Shown in pieces: positions 40,273 to 53,258 of a stretch of 64,000 nucleotides of DNA. The notes under the pieces are model-generated. The model did not search any database and had not been told where the DNA came from. It worked only from the letters and a program-made list of their open reading frames with translations. This DNA comes from Glandiceps talaboti (taxonomy: Eukaryota; Hemichordata; Enteropneusta; Spengelidae). The stretch covers positions 13,531,501 through 13,595,500 of the forward strand of contig NC_135558.1 in assembly GCF_964340395.1 (NCBI RefSeq). The letters are read 5' to 3'. The position numbers were made by a program, and so were the translations under genes. Every line of letters starts with the position of its first letter. The stretch's first letter is position 1.

Positions 40273-40474
40273 CTAACCAAACAGAATGTTTATGTGAATC
40301 ACAGTACTCTAGAAGCGGTAAGATTTCTACATCATCCTGCCCAACAGGTTCTTCTTTCGCAAGTTCTTGTATTTTACGATGTAACGGATCAATAGCTGTC
40401 CATACTGTACATATTACAATATCTACCACTATAAATATTACAACTACGATATAGAGATGCCAGCCTTCCACTTC
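40273..40474 (-). CDS. GABA-B receptor subunit, exon for TM4 and extracellular loop 2
   Basis: Bounded by TGTTTAACAG| and G|GTAAGAATG, it has 202 bases: 67 codons plus one base. It starts EVEGWHLYIVVVIFIVVDIV (entry to TM4) and continues CTVWTAIDPLHRKIQELAKE and then EPVGQDDVEILPLLEYCDSH, ending KHSVWLG. DPLHR-I---AKEEP and the ILP-LE-C motif with its conserved extracellular Cys match GABBR1 closely. Its 3' end has been partly duplicated downstream (39986). Confidence 0.97.
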
Positions 40475-41690
40475 CTGTTAAACATCAAACATAAAATAAA
40501 CATGTTAGCAACCATAAACTTAAATCTCAAGCTCAGTTACTGAAACCTTAATTTCTAGAAAACCTGACAGATGGCGCCCTCTGCAGTCCACTCCTTGCTA
40601 AAACTGATAATATTCATTCAACTCTATAAAGAAACTAATCCAAGTTAGATGAAGTAGATTTGTATTAAATGGTAGCTGTTTCAATGTACCAGTGCCGGAA
40701 ATCACTACAACTTGCAGTCATGATGAGTACACATTACATGACGTTTCCTGTATTAAAAGGTAACAAGGCATCAAATTGAAGGTAGTTTGTACTTCAAATT
40801 GTTAAAACAGAACGAAAATTTCCGTGGTCAAATCCTGAGGGAGATAAATATGCTACTTATGCCTAATGCATGATGTGGTTGAGTCATAAGTGATCAAACA
40901 CAATATTGGATTTTATATATTTCTTGAGTAGTCAAATTGATCATGATTAAGAAATTAACTTAATAATGCAAAGCTCCATTATTAAAATTGATAGTCCTGT
41001 TTTGTTTTTTTACTTTTGCTGGTTAGCAGTAATTCATTGAGCATATTTCTAATTAAAAAAGTACAAATGTACATCTGTTTTTCATGAAATGTAAATCACA
41101 GAACTTGAGCTAAATTTTCTCAAAAGATTACCCAACACGTTTTCTTGGTCATCATTATCTTTTCCTTGCTGTGAGAATCCCATACATAACTCAAGCAATT
41201 TAAAATGCAATTTTAATTTTCTTTTTAGAATTTTTAAATTATTTTGAACTTGAGCATAGAAAATATTTCATGTTCTTTGGAGTGACAAAACAAAGATAAA
41301 TTTTATGTTCGAATGGTTGCCTGTTTAGATCAAATCACGGTTCCACCCAGTTTTGTAACTTTGTGTTTTAGTGTGAAATTTACAATTAGTTTTCACTATC
41401 AGTAACTGAATGGCATTTCTTCAGAACCTCAAACATTCATCTTGTACATTTGCTATCTTCATTATATTGGCTGACATTTAAAAAAAATGAGAAATACACC
41501 CAGTATTTATAATAGGTTTTTATATGAAAGAGAAAAGAGACAGACAGATTCCACAATACTTAAATTTTTATGGAGGTAATTTAGGATGTGTTAACTGAAC
41601 TATCAGCTGCTCTTAAAAAGCTCTAGGGTTCCAAGCCATATTAAAAGTATCGTTGAAAAAGTATGAAAACCCCTCATGGGAATGGGAATA

Positions 41691-41856
41691 CAAGTGTTAT
41701 CGGTTGAGTAATGACAGAAAGATAGATGGACAGTTCCTGAATATGAAAGAAGGATATAAATTGAATGTGATAAATGAATTAATACACAAAGCCCATTTAA
41801 AATTAAATGATGAAGGAGAACTAACATTCATTTATGTAGCTGGAACTGTCATAAAG
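41691..41856 (+). repeat. ORF-like inverted repeat, left arm
   Basis: This 166 bp arm is the near-exact reverse complement of 42443-42608, with only a few substitutions. On the plus strand it is open and reads CYRLSNDRKIDGQFLNMKEG then YKLNVINELIHKAHLKLNDE then GELTFIYVAGTVIK. The frame runs on to a stop after 41874. The protein is not recognised. Most differences between the arms leave the frame open. Confidence 0.75.
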
Positions 41857-42442
41857 GCTTTGAGAATGTATTAAAACTAGTGAAAGTGTTGTTTTACGTT
41901 TGTGTGACATGTCTCTTGGCTAAAAAACAGGAAGTGCATTTGGCCTATTTTGTTGAATGCATTCAGAAGTAGTAGACCTCTGAGCAGTTAGTACTTCATT
42001 TGCATTTCTGTTATAATCTATTTTTTTGTCAATTACCGGTAATAGCATATCATAATTTCATAACTATAGCAGCATCTTATGAATAAATATTCTATGTGAG
42101 AATGAATGCCCACCAACTCTGCCATGGGATTATAGTTTGAAACAAAATTTTCCACTTATAGTCAAAAATATCTTTGGAAGTGAATCTCAAGTTTTTGCTG
42201 CTGTCTTGTCAGCATCCATCAATAGTGCATAGGTTGTTAAGATATGAATGAATTTTTTTACACATGGAGTCCACTTTTGGAAGTGATCACGAATCTTAAT
42301 TTTTACTGACGTCTTGCCAGCATCATCAGTAGTCAGTAGTACACACAGTACATCCCTGATGATAATGATGATGAGAAGACATGAGTAAAATGGTGGGATT
42401 TACTTCCAAAATCACTTTCACCCACTTTTTTTTTTTTTTTCA
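41857..42442. other. Spacer between inverted ORF arms
   Basis: About 0.6 kb that contains a diverged direct repeat: TTGGAAGTGA-TC then CTTGTCAGCATC at 42172-42225 recurs as TTGGAAGTGATCACGAATCT then CTTGCCAGCATC at 42275-42325. No protein was recognised. Confidence 0.45.
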
Positions 42443-42608
42443 CTTTATGACAGTTCCAGCTACATAAATGAATGTTAGTTCTCCTTCATCATTTAATTTA
42501 AAATGGGCTTTGTGTATTAATTCATGTATCACATTCAATTTATATCCTTCTTTCATATTCAGGAACTGTCCATCTATCATTCTGTCATTTCTCAACCGAT
42601 AACACTTG
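42443..42608 (-). repeat. ORF-like inverted repeat, right arm, ending at stop plus A tract
   Basis: Read on the minus strand, this arm encodes nearly the same peptide as the left arm (CYRLRNDRMIDGQFLNMKEG...). It ends VIK, a TGA stop and at once a long A run (42426-42440 on the plus strand as T). This end looks like a retrocopied mRNA or element terminus. Confidence 0.65.
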
Positions 42609-44375
42609 TGAGTGAAATTTTTTTTGTTTTATTGTAAATATTCTATGTTTATACATTGCAAAAAATTGTGAGTGTGAGCATAGTAAAAATTAAGATGCGC
42701 GCTGCAAATGAAGCAATAACTGTGAGGGCTCCACTAAATGTTGTTGGGCAAAATATGCCAAATTCACTTTGCTTACAAAATGGTAACAACTACAACATAT
42801 CATACACATAGGAATACCATTAAAGCATTTATGACAGTCCAAGTTACTCTTTCGGTCCCTTTTAGCTCACTAAACCACATTTGACACTCCTTTCTGAAAA
42901 AAAGAACTAATACATGTACATGTAGATACATGTTCAAAAATTCCCCTTTCCTGCAACTAAGCTTCTTATCTAAGATATCTCGAACACTAGCTATCTCAAT
43001 CAACATCAGAATCAACACCTCTGTTATTCAACATTCATCTCATCTCACCCATCAAATATGATGGTTTGCATACAAAAATACCATTCATTTTAATATAAAT
43101 GCTTGTGTTCAAAATCTCGCAGCCCGTCTGTATCTAATATACACACCCATGTACACCATAATAATATTGTTAAAGAGACTATTTCGGTCAGTGAAATAGA
43201 GTAGTATTGTATCAATGAACACAACACAAAATGTAGTCTGAAGTGTTTTCCATTTATACATGACTGACAGAGTAAAGAGAACCATTGTGTTAATACATGA
43301 ATGAATTCTTTCTAAACTCATCTACTTCGGGACAACAGTGATAATGGTTGATGCGATGCATGTATGCCACTCTAACAATCCTATAATATACAGCTGCAAT
43401 TGCTTTAATGCAGTGAACAGCCGTCTCTGAAAGCCTTATTCACAACACAGGAAAGGCAAAATTTCCCGGTCAATTTTCAGGACAACAGGGTTTTGCTAAT
43501 CTAGTTTTCCCACCATTTTTCAGTTTATTTTGGATACAAAAGAAATAAATTAAGATTGATGTTGAGATGGCAAAACAAAAAGGTATTACAGATGATAAAA
43601 TGTATACATTGTAGAAGTAGCAGATATTTTTCATTGAAGGAAATGTTCGATGACATATTTACTAAAAACGTTTTGAATGTTGGGTTTATTCAATCAGCTG
43701 TTAATGCTTCAACCAAATATGTGCACGATAGCCTTTGTGAATATGTCATCTCTTTCAATCTCCAAATTGTCATTTTTGTCAAGGTTTTCTTCCCAACTCT
43801 AATGAATTTATCGTGACATGGATGAATCTAAAGTGATCCTGAATAACGAAAAAACCCGAATATTTAGCATGAAGAAAAGTGAATATGGCTTTCAGAGAAA
43901 AAGACATGCATGTGATATACCAAACATGTAACTATTATATGATACTAAACATTGACACTATTGCGTGCATCTACACATACATACTATACAAATCACTAAG
44001 AGTCGAAATGGCAACAAATACCTTTAACACCACTACAACTACTACATTTAGGGGATGTCCTCACAGTAGGAATTAAGCTCATTAGATGTGTGAGTGCGGT
44101 CAACAGTCAGTGAAACAATAATAGAATATTAAGTTACGACTCTACCTTACAGAACTTTACTTTCAAAGCGGTGCACATACATGAAGTTGATTCACAATGA
44201 CACTGGAAATAAACAACTAGAAATTACAACAGTGGGTAAAACAACGTGGGATATACATTATTCTTTAATATTACAATTGAGGGCATTTACCTTACAGTTA
44301 GATATTCTACATTCTTTCTATAAAAACCAACACTAGACAATCTTACACTATGCAATGCACTAAAGGGAATGGCAC
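42609..44375. other. Intronic, nothing further seen
   Basis: No exon or structural repeat could be supported. Confidence 0.4.
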
Positions 44376-44815
44376 ATTGCGAAATGAAGGCATTTTCATA
44401 GGCTTTTAGGTTTTGGAGTCATATCATGATTTTACATCATGTTACAAATTTCACGCAATTGTCAAATTGAAAGTTTATGATATATGATAGTTATTGCTTG
44501 ATATGTATTGTTCAAGCAGTGGTCCAGCACTGCCTCATGGGAATTATCATGCATGCATATCTATTAGATGAACAATAAATATTCATGACTTTATCTGGAT
44601 GTTATAAACCCTTCGGAGTTATGAATATTAACTGCTCATTTACTATGTATGTACACTGACTCCCATGAGGCAACACTGGATCATTACTAGGACAACGGAA
44701 GTGATGCAACTTTCAGTTTGTGGTTTCTTGGCAATTGCACGACATTTACATGATGTAAAATGATGAAATGACTCCACAGAACCCAAAGTTTATGAAAATG
44801 CATTCATTTTCCAGG
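44376..44815. mobile_element. Diverged foldback element, about 440 bp, intronic
   Basis: The left arm contains GCATTTTCATA-GCTTT, GGAGTCAT-TCATGATTTTAC and, further in, CACTGCCTCATGGGA. The right arm carries the complements in reverse order (TCCCATGAGGCAACACTGG, GTAAAATGATGAAATGACTC, TATGAAAATGCATTCATTTT). A related single arm lies at 57875-58065. Ends and target duplication were not resolved. Confidence 0.7.
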
Positions 44816-46969
44816 TGGTCATCCTCTTTATAAAAACAGTTTGTCATTTAACTGTCAACCTTGGAATACATATTTCTTTACAGACACATTTGCTATAAAA
44901 AGGAACACAGACAATGCATTAAAAGAAACACCTTTTTTCATCAACTCATGCTTAGCCTCTTTATAGCATGCGCGTCACCCCTGTACATTTTCTGAAGCAT
45001 CAACGGAAAAATGTGCCCTGGCCTGTGAGAATGCATCAACTGTATTTTGTGAATAACTGTTTTTGGCTTTTATTTGTATTTCACAAATTAGTGATTAAGG
45101 GGTGAAGATCTATGCCTTGGCTTAGGATAGTCTCACTTGATATTAGAAACGGTGATGATTGCCTAGATCACAAAGATGTTTTCTGTACTTCAATTTCTAT
45201 ATTTGATTCCATGATTATAGGCAAATACAATCATATGAGGTAAATGTTCATATCCAAAAATTTATGGAAACTGTCATGTTCACATTTGCGTGCAAAGTGA
45301 CACTACCGTTACTTGTAGTGTGATTAATGATGACATCAACAGGAGCTAGAAACAGACTGAAATATCTTAAATTTCCACTTAAGTTTTCTGTCACAACTTC
45401 CTCAATGTGAGCTATTCCAACATACATTTGAACATACACACTATTTCAGAGTGTTGCAATAGCTCTATTTAGTTGGTGAATTTCTTTTCCACATCTACAT
45501 CCACTTGATAACTCTTGATAAAGTCCGGCTTTATGCATTCACCTATACGCATGTCGTTCTTATCAAAACCAAATTAAAGTAAATTGAAAATCAAGGGAAA
45601 TGGAATCCTTAGGGAAATAAACAATGTATACTGAAAGTCTGTGATGATGCCTTGTGTTATCCGGTGAGACTTCAGTCAAATCCTTAGGTTTTATCCCCGT
45701 GCCAATTGCACTTACGATCTTTGGTTCAGTGGAACGGGTTTCAATATCATTTATACGGAAAGTTGTTCAAGCTTTGATGAAAATTGCTCAGTACATGTAC
45801 AGTTACTGTTAGTAGTACTTTGAAAATATTAAATGAAAAATGATTGAAATAGATATCATGTGAAACACAAACACTATGTACAGAATTACCTAAGACTTTA
45901 TTTGACCATGAAGGAATTTTGAAATGATTGAGACAGTCCCTAGTATAGTTTCATATAGTTCTGGAAATATTACATGGAAATTCTTCTGAGAAAGAATCAT
46001 CATATGGCACAAAATCATTTATGACATCTCAAATTGTACAAAAAAAAACTCATGATAGAAACACCAGCATTGATGCTCTGGAACATCAACATCAATATCT
46101 TTGATGGTAATAAAGTGATAACTTGATTTCTTACAAATGTGTACTTATAACTTCAATCTCTACATATAGAAAGACCAACATCAGCAGATTTATATCCATG
46201 ATATCAACACTCATAACAATCACGTACTTTACTTAATACACTGAGAAAACGCCAACTATGTAATTCCTCCAACAGAATAAACCTATCTTCTACACACTTC
46301 TTGCTTTTCACGCTAACTGCATGTCCACATTTAGTAGAAATTACATCATGCTGAAATTTACTTATAAATAAAAAAATCAAAAGATAGCAAGCCGATAAAG
46401 TGACAGAAATTGATTGCATGTACATGACTGAAATGAAACTCATCATTCAACAGAAGATGAACAAAATGAGTTTTTTGACGTTGTGATGTTATTATCCCAA
46501 AGAATACCACACAATGACAAGTCCACATAAAATAATCAGTCATTTCAGATTTCAATAAGATCCAAAAATACCTAATAATATTACCTGTCAGCTTTTTTTT
46601 ATTTTATTTTTTTTACAGTTGGAGACTCATTCAAATAATATCTTTATAATGACAGTTTTCATGGCCACATCAATTACAAAAACAGAGGAGACATCATTAC
46701 ATCTTGGTTACATCAAAAGGTTGGTGATAGATTCCTCATTTCAAAAGTAAACAAGATCTAATAGACATTTAATCTCTCTCTCATTACAGGCTAATATATC
46801 CGTGTCAAGACCACTGTATGCATTACTAAAATATTGATATTAGCTAAAGTCAATAATTTCTACATCCTGTTTTTAAAAAAATATTGTGATCATCCAAACA
46901 TTAATCAAATTGTTGGAGTCTGTGTCTTCTAATCTTTTTAAACGTAGAATGTACTGTGGAAATAAACTC
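44816..46969. other. Intronic, nothing further seen
   Basis: AT-rich sequence without recognised coding or repeat structure. Confidence 0.4.
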
Positions 46970-47160
46970 TTTAAAGTTTTGCTGTTACTTTGTTTAAGAA
47001 AACCTATTCTCTTAGAGTCAATAAAAAAAATCTGGGGTCACCATACAAAGTTCTGAAAGAGGGGTCAAAATGATATATTTAAATTTAGTCATTTTAAAAC
47101 CCAATATGAAGGTTGAAGTTTTCTTAAGCAGAGTAACAGCAAAAGTTTATATATGCTATT
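46970..47160 (+). repeat. Dispersed repeat family A, partial copy
   Basis: TTTTGCTGTTACTTTGT and CCTATTCTC-TAGAGTCAATAAA match 63295-63350. A complementary phrase, AAGCAGAGTAACAGCAAAAG, lies at 47130-47150, so the ends form a loose inverted pair. Confidence 0.5.
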
Positions 47161-48135
47161 AGTTAATTCTAAGGTACATGCTACATCAACAGGTAATATG
47201 AATAACATGTACAGAAACATTCACCAGGGCACATGAATTTGACATTGTACATGTACTTCTTTTTTACTAGGGTACTTCGAAGTGTCTGTAACAGAAATGA
47301 CTGTCCAGAATCTAAAATTGTAATTTAGATTTATGTTTTCCTATACCTATGAAACTAATGATAACAGGTATCTATCTCTCCTGCGTTTCATGGCAACATA
47401 CATTGCAATTGAATCAAATGCAGATTCACGCTGTCAAAAACAACATGGCTGCTGCCAACACCAGTGTCGGAGCGTGATCGTCATTTATTATTTCTGAAAG
47501 TTGTGTTTAAAACACTTTCTTCTTCAGCTCAATATGTGATTTTTGAACCTAACTGATTACAGACAGTGAAAGTAATAACATTTACAACAAATAGTCTAGA
47601 TTTAATTCTTTTCATTTTGTTTTTTTTTGAGTTAGAATTGTCCTTGTGATTCTCTAATTATAGTCGTGTAATCGAAAACAATTTAACCATCAAATGAATT
47701 ATTTTGGGCAAAGCATTAATATCCAAACTCTTTCATTGATTGAAATTAATTTAATTGGCTTAGGAGGAAGGTTACAGATCTAACAAAGGACACTTTTAGA
47801 TTGTCAAAATAACCCTAGCCAATAAAATGAAAACTAATTGACCTATGTAAAGAGAAAGGTTGAATGGTGATTTTGGATAATTGGTTACAGACTTGTATGC
47901 AAGTATTTAAAATCTGACATCTGTCTTTGGTACGCCTTATCATAAAGTGATTTTACAGGCCAGGGATTCATTTCCTGGTTCTCACATTAGAGTAGCATTC
48001 TTTCTGTGTGAAGCCTTAATAACCCTTTCAGGACTTGATTTCTTGTATTAGTTTAATATAATTGTACCCAAAAATTGGGTGGGTATCAGCCTTTAAAGGG
48101 TTAAGGATTACATAGGATCATTCTTTGTTCTGGAC

Positions 48136-48367
48136 CAATCTGATTAAAATCTAATGTAGATGTCGGCTAATCGTTCATTGTTATTTTACCTTGGTATTTT
48201 TGCTTCAATTAACCTTTGTGATACATGTTTACATTTTTGTCTTGATGGCCACCTCCTCTACCATCCCGACGAAAACGTAAACATGTATCACAAAGGTCAA
48301 TTGAAGCAAAAATACCGAGTTAAAATGAACGATTAGCTGACATCTACATTGAACTTTAATCAGATTG
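48136..48367. mobile_element. Foldback MITE, CAATCT family, 232 bp, intronic
   Basis: It starts CAATCTGATTAAAATCTAAT and ends with the complement ACTTTAATCAGATTG. The interior arms pair well (GAAGCAAAAATACC, GTAAACATGTATCACAAAGG). The 9 bp flanks GTTCTGGAC (48127-48135) and GTTCTGGAT (48368-48376) differ at one base. It has the same ends and duplication length as the element at 36271. Confidence 0.85.
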
Positions 48368-50070
48368 GTTCTGGATCAAAACTTTATAGCCCTGCCAGAC
48401 GACTGTTTCACACTTCTAACAAAAATTTAATCCCAATCGAAACTTGGCCTTTAAATTTGCATTTCATTTGTGGGTTGAAAATTTTTTTGTTGGTGCTTAT
48501 GAATGAAATACCAGTTCGACAAGCGTACTATAACTTGTATTCCTCTGATGTGTACTCCTTTTGCAAATGGGCTGGTGGCCTTGCAATGCAATAAATAATT
48601 ATCATCAATTATTTCATACCACAGCTGTATAAAACAAGAACTGAAAGTTCCTGGTAGTTGGAAGCCTTAATATCTAAGAAAACACAAACTACTTGACACG
48701 CAAATCTGTCTCCAACCATTATAACTCCCACTATGTCTAAATTTAGCTACATAATGACATATTACGTTTATTCGCACTGAGTCATAATGACTAAAGCAGA
48801 CACAGCAACGCAGGAAATAAGTCTGAATTACTTGTTACTGCACAGATTACAAACACCTGACAATATTGATAATGACGAAGTTGTCTGTCCCATTGACATT
48901 CACTGTCACATCAAAAACACAAATTGAACTCTAAATAACTAAAAAAACATCTAATTCTGTACTCCAAACGGTTACCTATTTTGAAATAAGTGATTTTGAG
49001 TCAGTCTGCAAAAACAACTTAAACACATTTACGTTCAAGTATACAGGCTACTTCCTATAATGTTTGGGTAGTTGTTTCATATGTGAAGTGAGACTAGTGA
49101 GTTTATAGACTGTTGGGCAGGACTCCATCTGAATGCAAATGTGACAATGCTAAACTGAGGCAAATACTATACTTTCAAACCATCACAGTGATTCATCTGC
49201 AAATAACATATACCAATCCATGCCGCAGCAAGTACTGGTTTGAATGTAGCAGTGGCATCGACAAGTCCAATGACCAGAACATTTCATTTTCAACCACCAA
49301 ATTCAATTTGTGGTAGTCCTGTCTTGTTTTCAAAATCCCAAAATTAAGCTTTAATTTCTTCAAAAAAAGAATGACATGTAAATCAATTGATTAGATTCAT
49401 CAGATTCTTTTTGTAGATACAACTAGCTACAGGAAATTTCAATGTAGAAATTTTGAAGATTTCTACAAGATAGAATATGCAAATGAAGACTAAATGGCAG
49501 ATGAAATGCTAACATTGAATATTGGCCTCCAACATCACACTGAGGACCACCATAATCTAAAACTGGTGGTATTTTTAATTTATTCACATGGACCACTTAA
49601 TACTAGAAAAGTAAATTTCAACCTTGTGTAACTGTGATTTAGCCCTAGAAAACTACTCAGCTGGTATGTTCTCGGTAAAGTTAAATAATTCTAATTAAAC
49701 ACATCATTTTCATACAGCTTTCAGAGTTTAGGTTAGAATCAATGTGTCACGTGGGATGGATGAGTAGCACATAGTCACCTCAATTTGCATAAAGCGTGCA
49801 CCAGTCGTATTCTATTTTCCCTAGGGTAATTATATTTTTAGTAGCATGGGAGTCTTTTCAGTTCTTTTGATTGTAGAAAGAGTATGTGCCTGAGAATATG
49901 TGCTATAAAACACATTCCATGGCCTTATTATGGCACTAGTAGATGTCATATTACCTCTCATGCTGTTTATGTAGCAACTACCTCCCTTAATGGCTTTTAG
50001 CCTTGGGAAGTAAAACTTTCAGTTTTGCATGCTTTGGCAAACAGTTGTTGCGTACCGGTATACAGCCCTC

Positions 50071-50092
50071 GGGGGGGGGGGGGGGGGGGGGG
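50071..50092. repeat. Run of 22 G
   Basis: The longest G homopolymer in the window. Shorter runs of 11-16 lie at 3185, 10247, 19435, 27353, 28255 and 30274, and a C run at 38524. Confidence 0.95.
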
Positions 50093-51815
50093 TAATAGAC
50101 ATCTACTACATGTAGTGCCCTTATAGCCGGGCAATAAGTTTATGATACTCATCAGAACACACATCTGCTTAATGTTCAAACATTACATAAATTAATTTAT
50201 GAGATCCCTGACAGTGAAAGAACTCCCAAAACGTGAAATGTAATTTCAAACATATGTTTAACTGTCGAAAAATGATGACGAGAGACTGAAATAATTTATG
50301 GCGATAGACTCTAGAGTGTATTTGACTTAAGATATTAAGTAAACACTGTTTTATACATGAGATATTTACCAATGACCAAAGAAACAGCACAGTAAGGCTT
50401 AATATTGGAACTATCTTTTAGTGTTTTTTTCCCTGCATCTTACCTTTAAAGGACATCCTACCGAGATTTCACCATTCAGCAAATGAAGATATTTTATAAA
50501 GACTTGGTAATAATTAATTGATTAGACGTAATTTGATACTCATATTTTGCATACCATTCTATATATGAACAAAGAAGATGTATCTGATCAAATCCAGCAG
50601 TATTATCTTCACTCACGAAAGTATAGGTTTACATGTACATCAGTCTCAGTTTGGGATGTTCACAATAAATGCGTACACAAAATTGAAAAATGGCTTTAAA
50701 TGTCCAAAAAAAAGGCAAGGTTTTGTATTAAAGTACGGTATATGCTTCATCAGGGACTTCAAAATACAATCAGCTGAAACAGTGATGACAAACCATGTGA
50801 CATGGGCTCATGTAACAATCCAAACGTGCAAATTTAGATTAAAGAATAAAAAACACATTCATCCAAAGTTCTAATGTGCCTTTGAATGGAAGTCTTGCAT
50901 GAGAAATACAGACATCAACAGACAAACAGGACAACTTGAGCTGATGTTACAATTTAAATATGTCTTATTGTGTATTCGACCAATAACGATCTATGTAGGA
51001 ATGCCATTCCAGACCAGTGTGACACAGCTATCATTTGTAGACTTGCTAAATGGAACGAAAATTCAAAACTCAAAATGTCATTTGTGATTGCGGAAATAGT
51101 GTTGTGGCGTTTGGTCCTACATGTCTACGGGTAGGGTAATATTTTGCTTGTCTAAATGGAAGAAAATATTCTGAAATGATATCATAAATAGTATCTTTAA
51201 TCAAATCTTTAGATGACATTGTATTTGATGACACGGTTTATCAAATAACATGTGCTAAACAAGGTGGAAATTTTCACCACCAAAAATAGTACGCTCGCCA
51301 AATCTTGTCATATGCATCTTGATTATATTTCCCTACAGAAAATCGTATCACAGACAAATAATAGTATAGGGCTTAATTGTATCAGAGACAAAACATTGAT
51401 TTGATTTTTGGCGTCCATTAAATCGTGAAAAGACCTTGGTGGTATGTCATCGATTCTGTTTCTTTGTCAAATTAAAGTGTAAATGTTCAATATAACAACA
51501 TATACATCAACATCTTAAGATATCTATTAAGCAAATATTATTGAATTCTGTATAATAGTACAGCTGTGGGATGTCATCCCTTCACTGGTTGTTGCACAGA
51601 TGAGCAGCACATTCAACACAAAGCTTTCTCATATTAAGGCATACAGCATTAGTTTTAGCCAGAGGTTATTAGGGGACTTGCATTTTGAATGGTGCATTGT
51701 GTGAAGTGTTGGCAAACTGGCCACCTTGAATGGTGCATTATGGGAAATGTTGATACAATTCATCATTTGGACAGGAAACAATCACTTTTGTAAACAACAC
51801 ATTCACACCATATAT

Positions 51816-52024
51816 AGACTGTCGACAGTTGCTCATGCCTTTTTTTTCCTTCGTTTTATCTAAACTCCAATCCGGCGCAACACTAGTATAATCGCAAACT
51901 GATATCGAGGGCCGAAGGCCCAAGTGGTCGTTGGCCGAAGGCCCGAGCGAGTCGCTCGGGCCTTTGGCCCTCAATATCAGTTTGCGATTAGACTAGTGTT
52001 GTAGGAGAAAAAAGGCGACAGTCT
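51816..52024. mobile_element. Foldback element with 11 bp target duplication, intronic
   Basis: Outer ends AGACTGTCG and CGACAGTCT are inverted. Inside, 44 bp arms (51878-51921 and 51958-52001) starting CAACACTAGTATAATCGCAA pair with two or three mismatches around a GC-rich centre. The 11 bp ACACCATATAT flanks it exactly (51805-51815 and 52025-52035). Mutator-like elements make 8-11 bp duplications, so this is a candidate non-autonomous member. No protein is encoded. Confidence 0.85.
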
Positions 52025-53226
52025 ACACCATATATTGTTTGTAACACAAATGATCTATTCTTGGTTACTGGGTAACCCTTGCAAGAGTGATTATCATTCT
52101 AATCAATGCTCATTAAAGTTTGGTTCCTACAATATAATTGCATCTTCATGAACAACTACCGGTTCTACATGTAATGATGCAGGGTTTTCCCACGTTTCAA
52201 AGTAGAGCTGTTCTCCTTCGAGATGGTGAAGAACTCTATTCATGCAAATATGTTTTTAATTGTTCTTCTGAACCAGATATGTGTGGTACAATTTAGAGTC
52301 AGAACTACTTGGATGAAAAATATTTTGTTATAAAAACAATATGCACTTTCTGTGCAGAGCGCCCTCTTGTGGTGGAGTGTTTTGGGAAGTGACAATGAAA
52401 TACGGTACATTCCAACACAGATAAAGATTTCAATGATGAAGAAAAGCAAGCATCTTTCCATGCACATTTTTTCATATTGGAATACAAATTTGGATGTCAC
52501 TTCAAGATTATCCCATATAAGAGGACACCGCCCTTTGGTTGTTTTGCAAAAGAAAACAAGGATCCAGTGACAGGAGGAAGACTTTTGAAAACTATTTCAA
52601 ACTGAGTGTTGGGTTCATTGACTTGTTATAAAACTTGTCGTGTATTAACAAAGCATCACATATTCCTGAATGATGAAATCTGAAAATACAAATTGATGTA
52701 ATTGGAAAAGGGACTACATGTAACCATCTACAATCAGACGAGCTATTAAAGTCTGAAACAGCATAGGGTTACTTTTTATCAGAAAACATATAGAAATAAT
52801 ATACAATGTGTTGAAAGTTGAGTGATTTTGCTAGGTACATGTACATCAATTTAGAATTGCAATCATCTTTTCAACAACATTATATACTTTGTATACCTGG
52901 TCTTGTTGCTTTCGACGCAGACCACTTTTATTATCTGTTTTTGATTACCGACAACTTCCAACAGTTTCTTTTTCACCACTGATTGTTGTTTAGGTCATTG
53001 ATAATATTATTCCTGCTCTGCGACATTTACATTGCTCCTTGCTCATTTGTGACTTCAACTGTCGTGCATCCCTTTCATTTGGGGCACTCTAACCTTTCCC
53101 ATTGATAATACCTACTCTTTGTTTCAAAATAACCCTCAATGAACATTACTACAAACAGTCTTGACAAACTGTTAGTCTTTTGATTTGTGAACCTTTTCTT
53201 TGCTCATCTTATGAAAACTCCATCAC

Positions 53227-53240
53227 GTTGCCATGGTAAC
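53227..53240 (+). promoter_or_regulatory. X-box (RFX site), perfect
   Basis: GTTGCCATGGTAAC fits the consensus GTNRCC-AT-RGYAAC at every position on both strands. It lies in the GABA-B receptor intron, 367 bp downstream of the TM3 exon on the transcribed strand. A second site follows within 20 bp. RFX proteins act at ciliary promoters and neuronal enhancers; here the target gene is unknown. Confidence 0.5.
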
Positions 53241-53258
53241 AACGAAAAGCCTTATGAC

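Noticed and set aside
49113-49316. Plus-strand frame of 67 codons with several Cys, a possible alternative exon
   Set aside because: It is antisense to the receptor gene and its start overlaps a phrase repeated at 56350; no splice sites support it.
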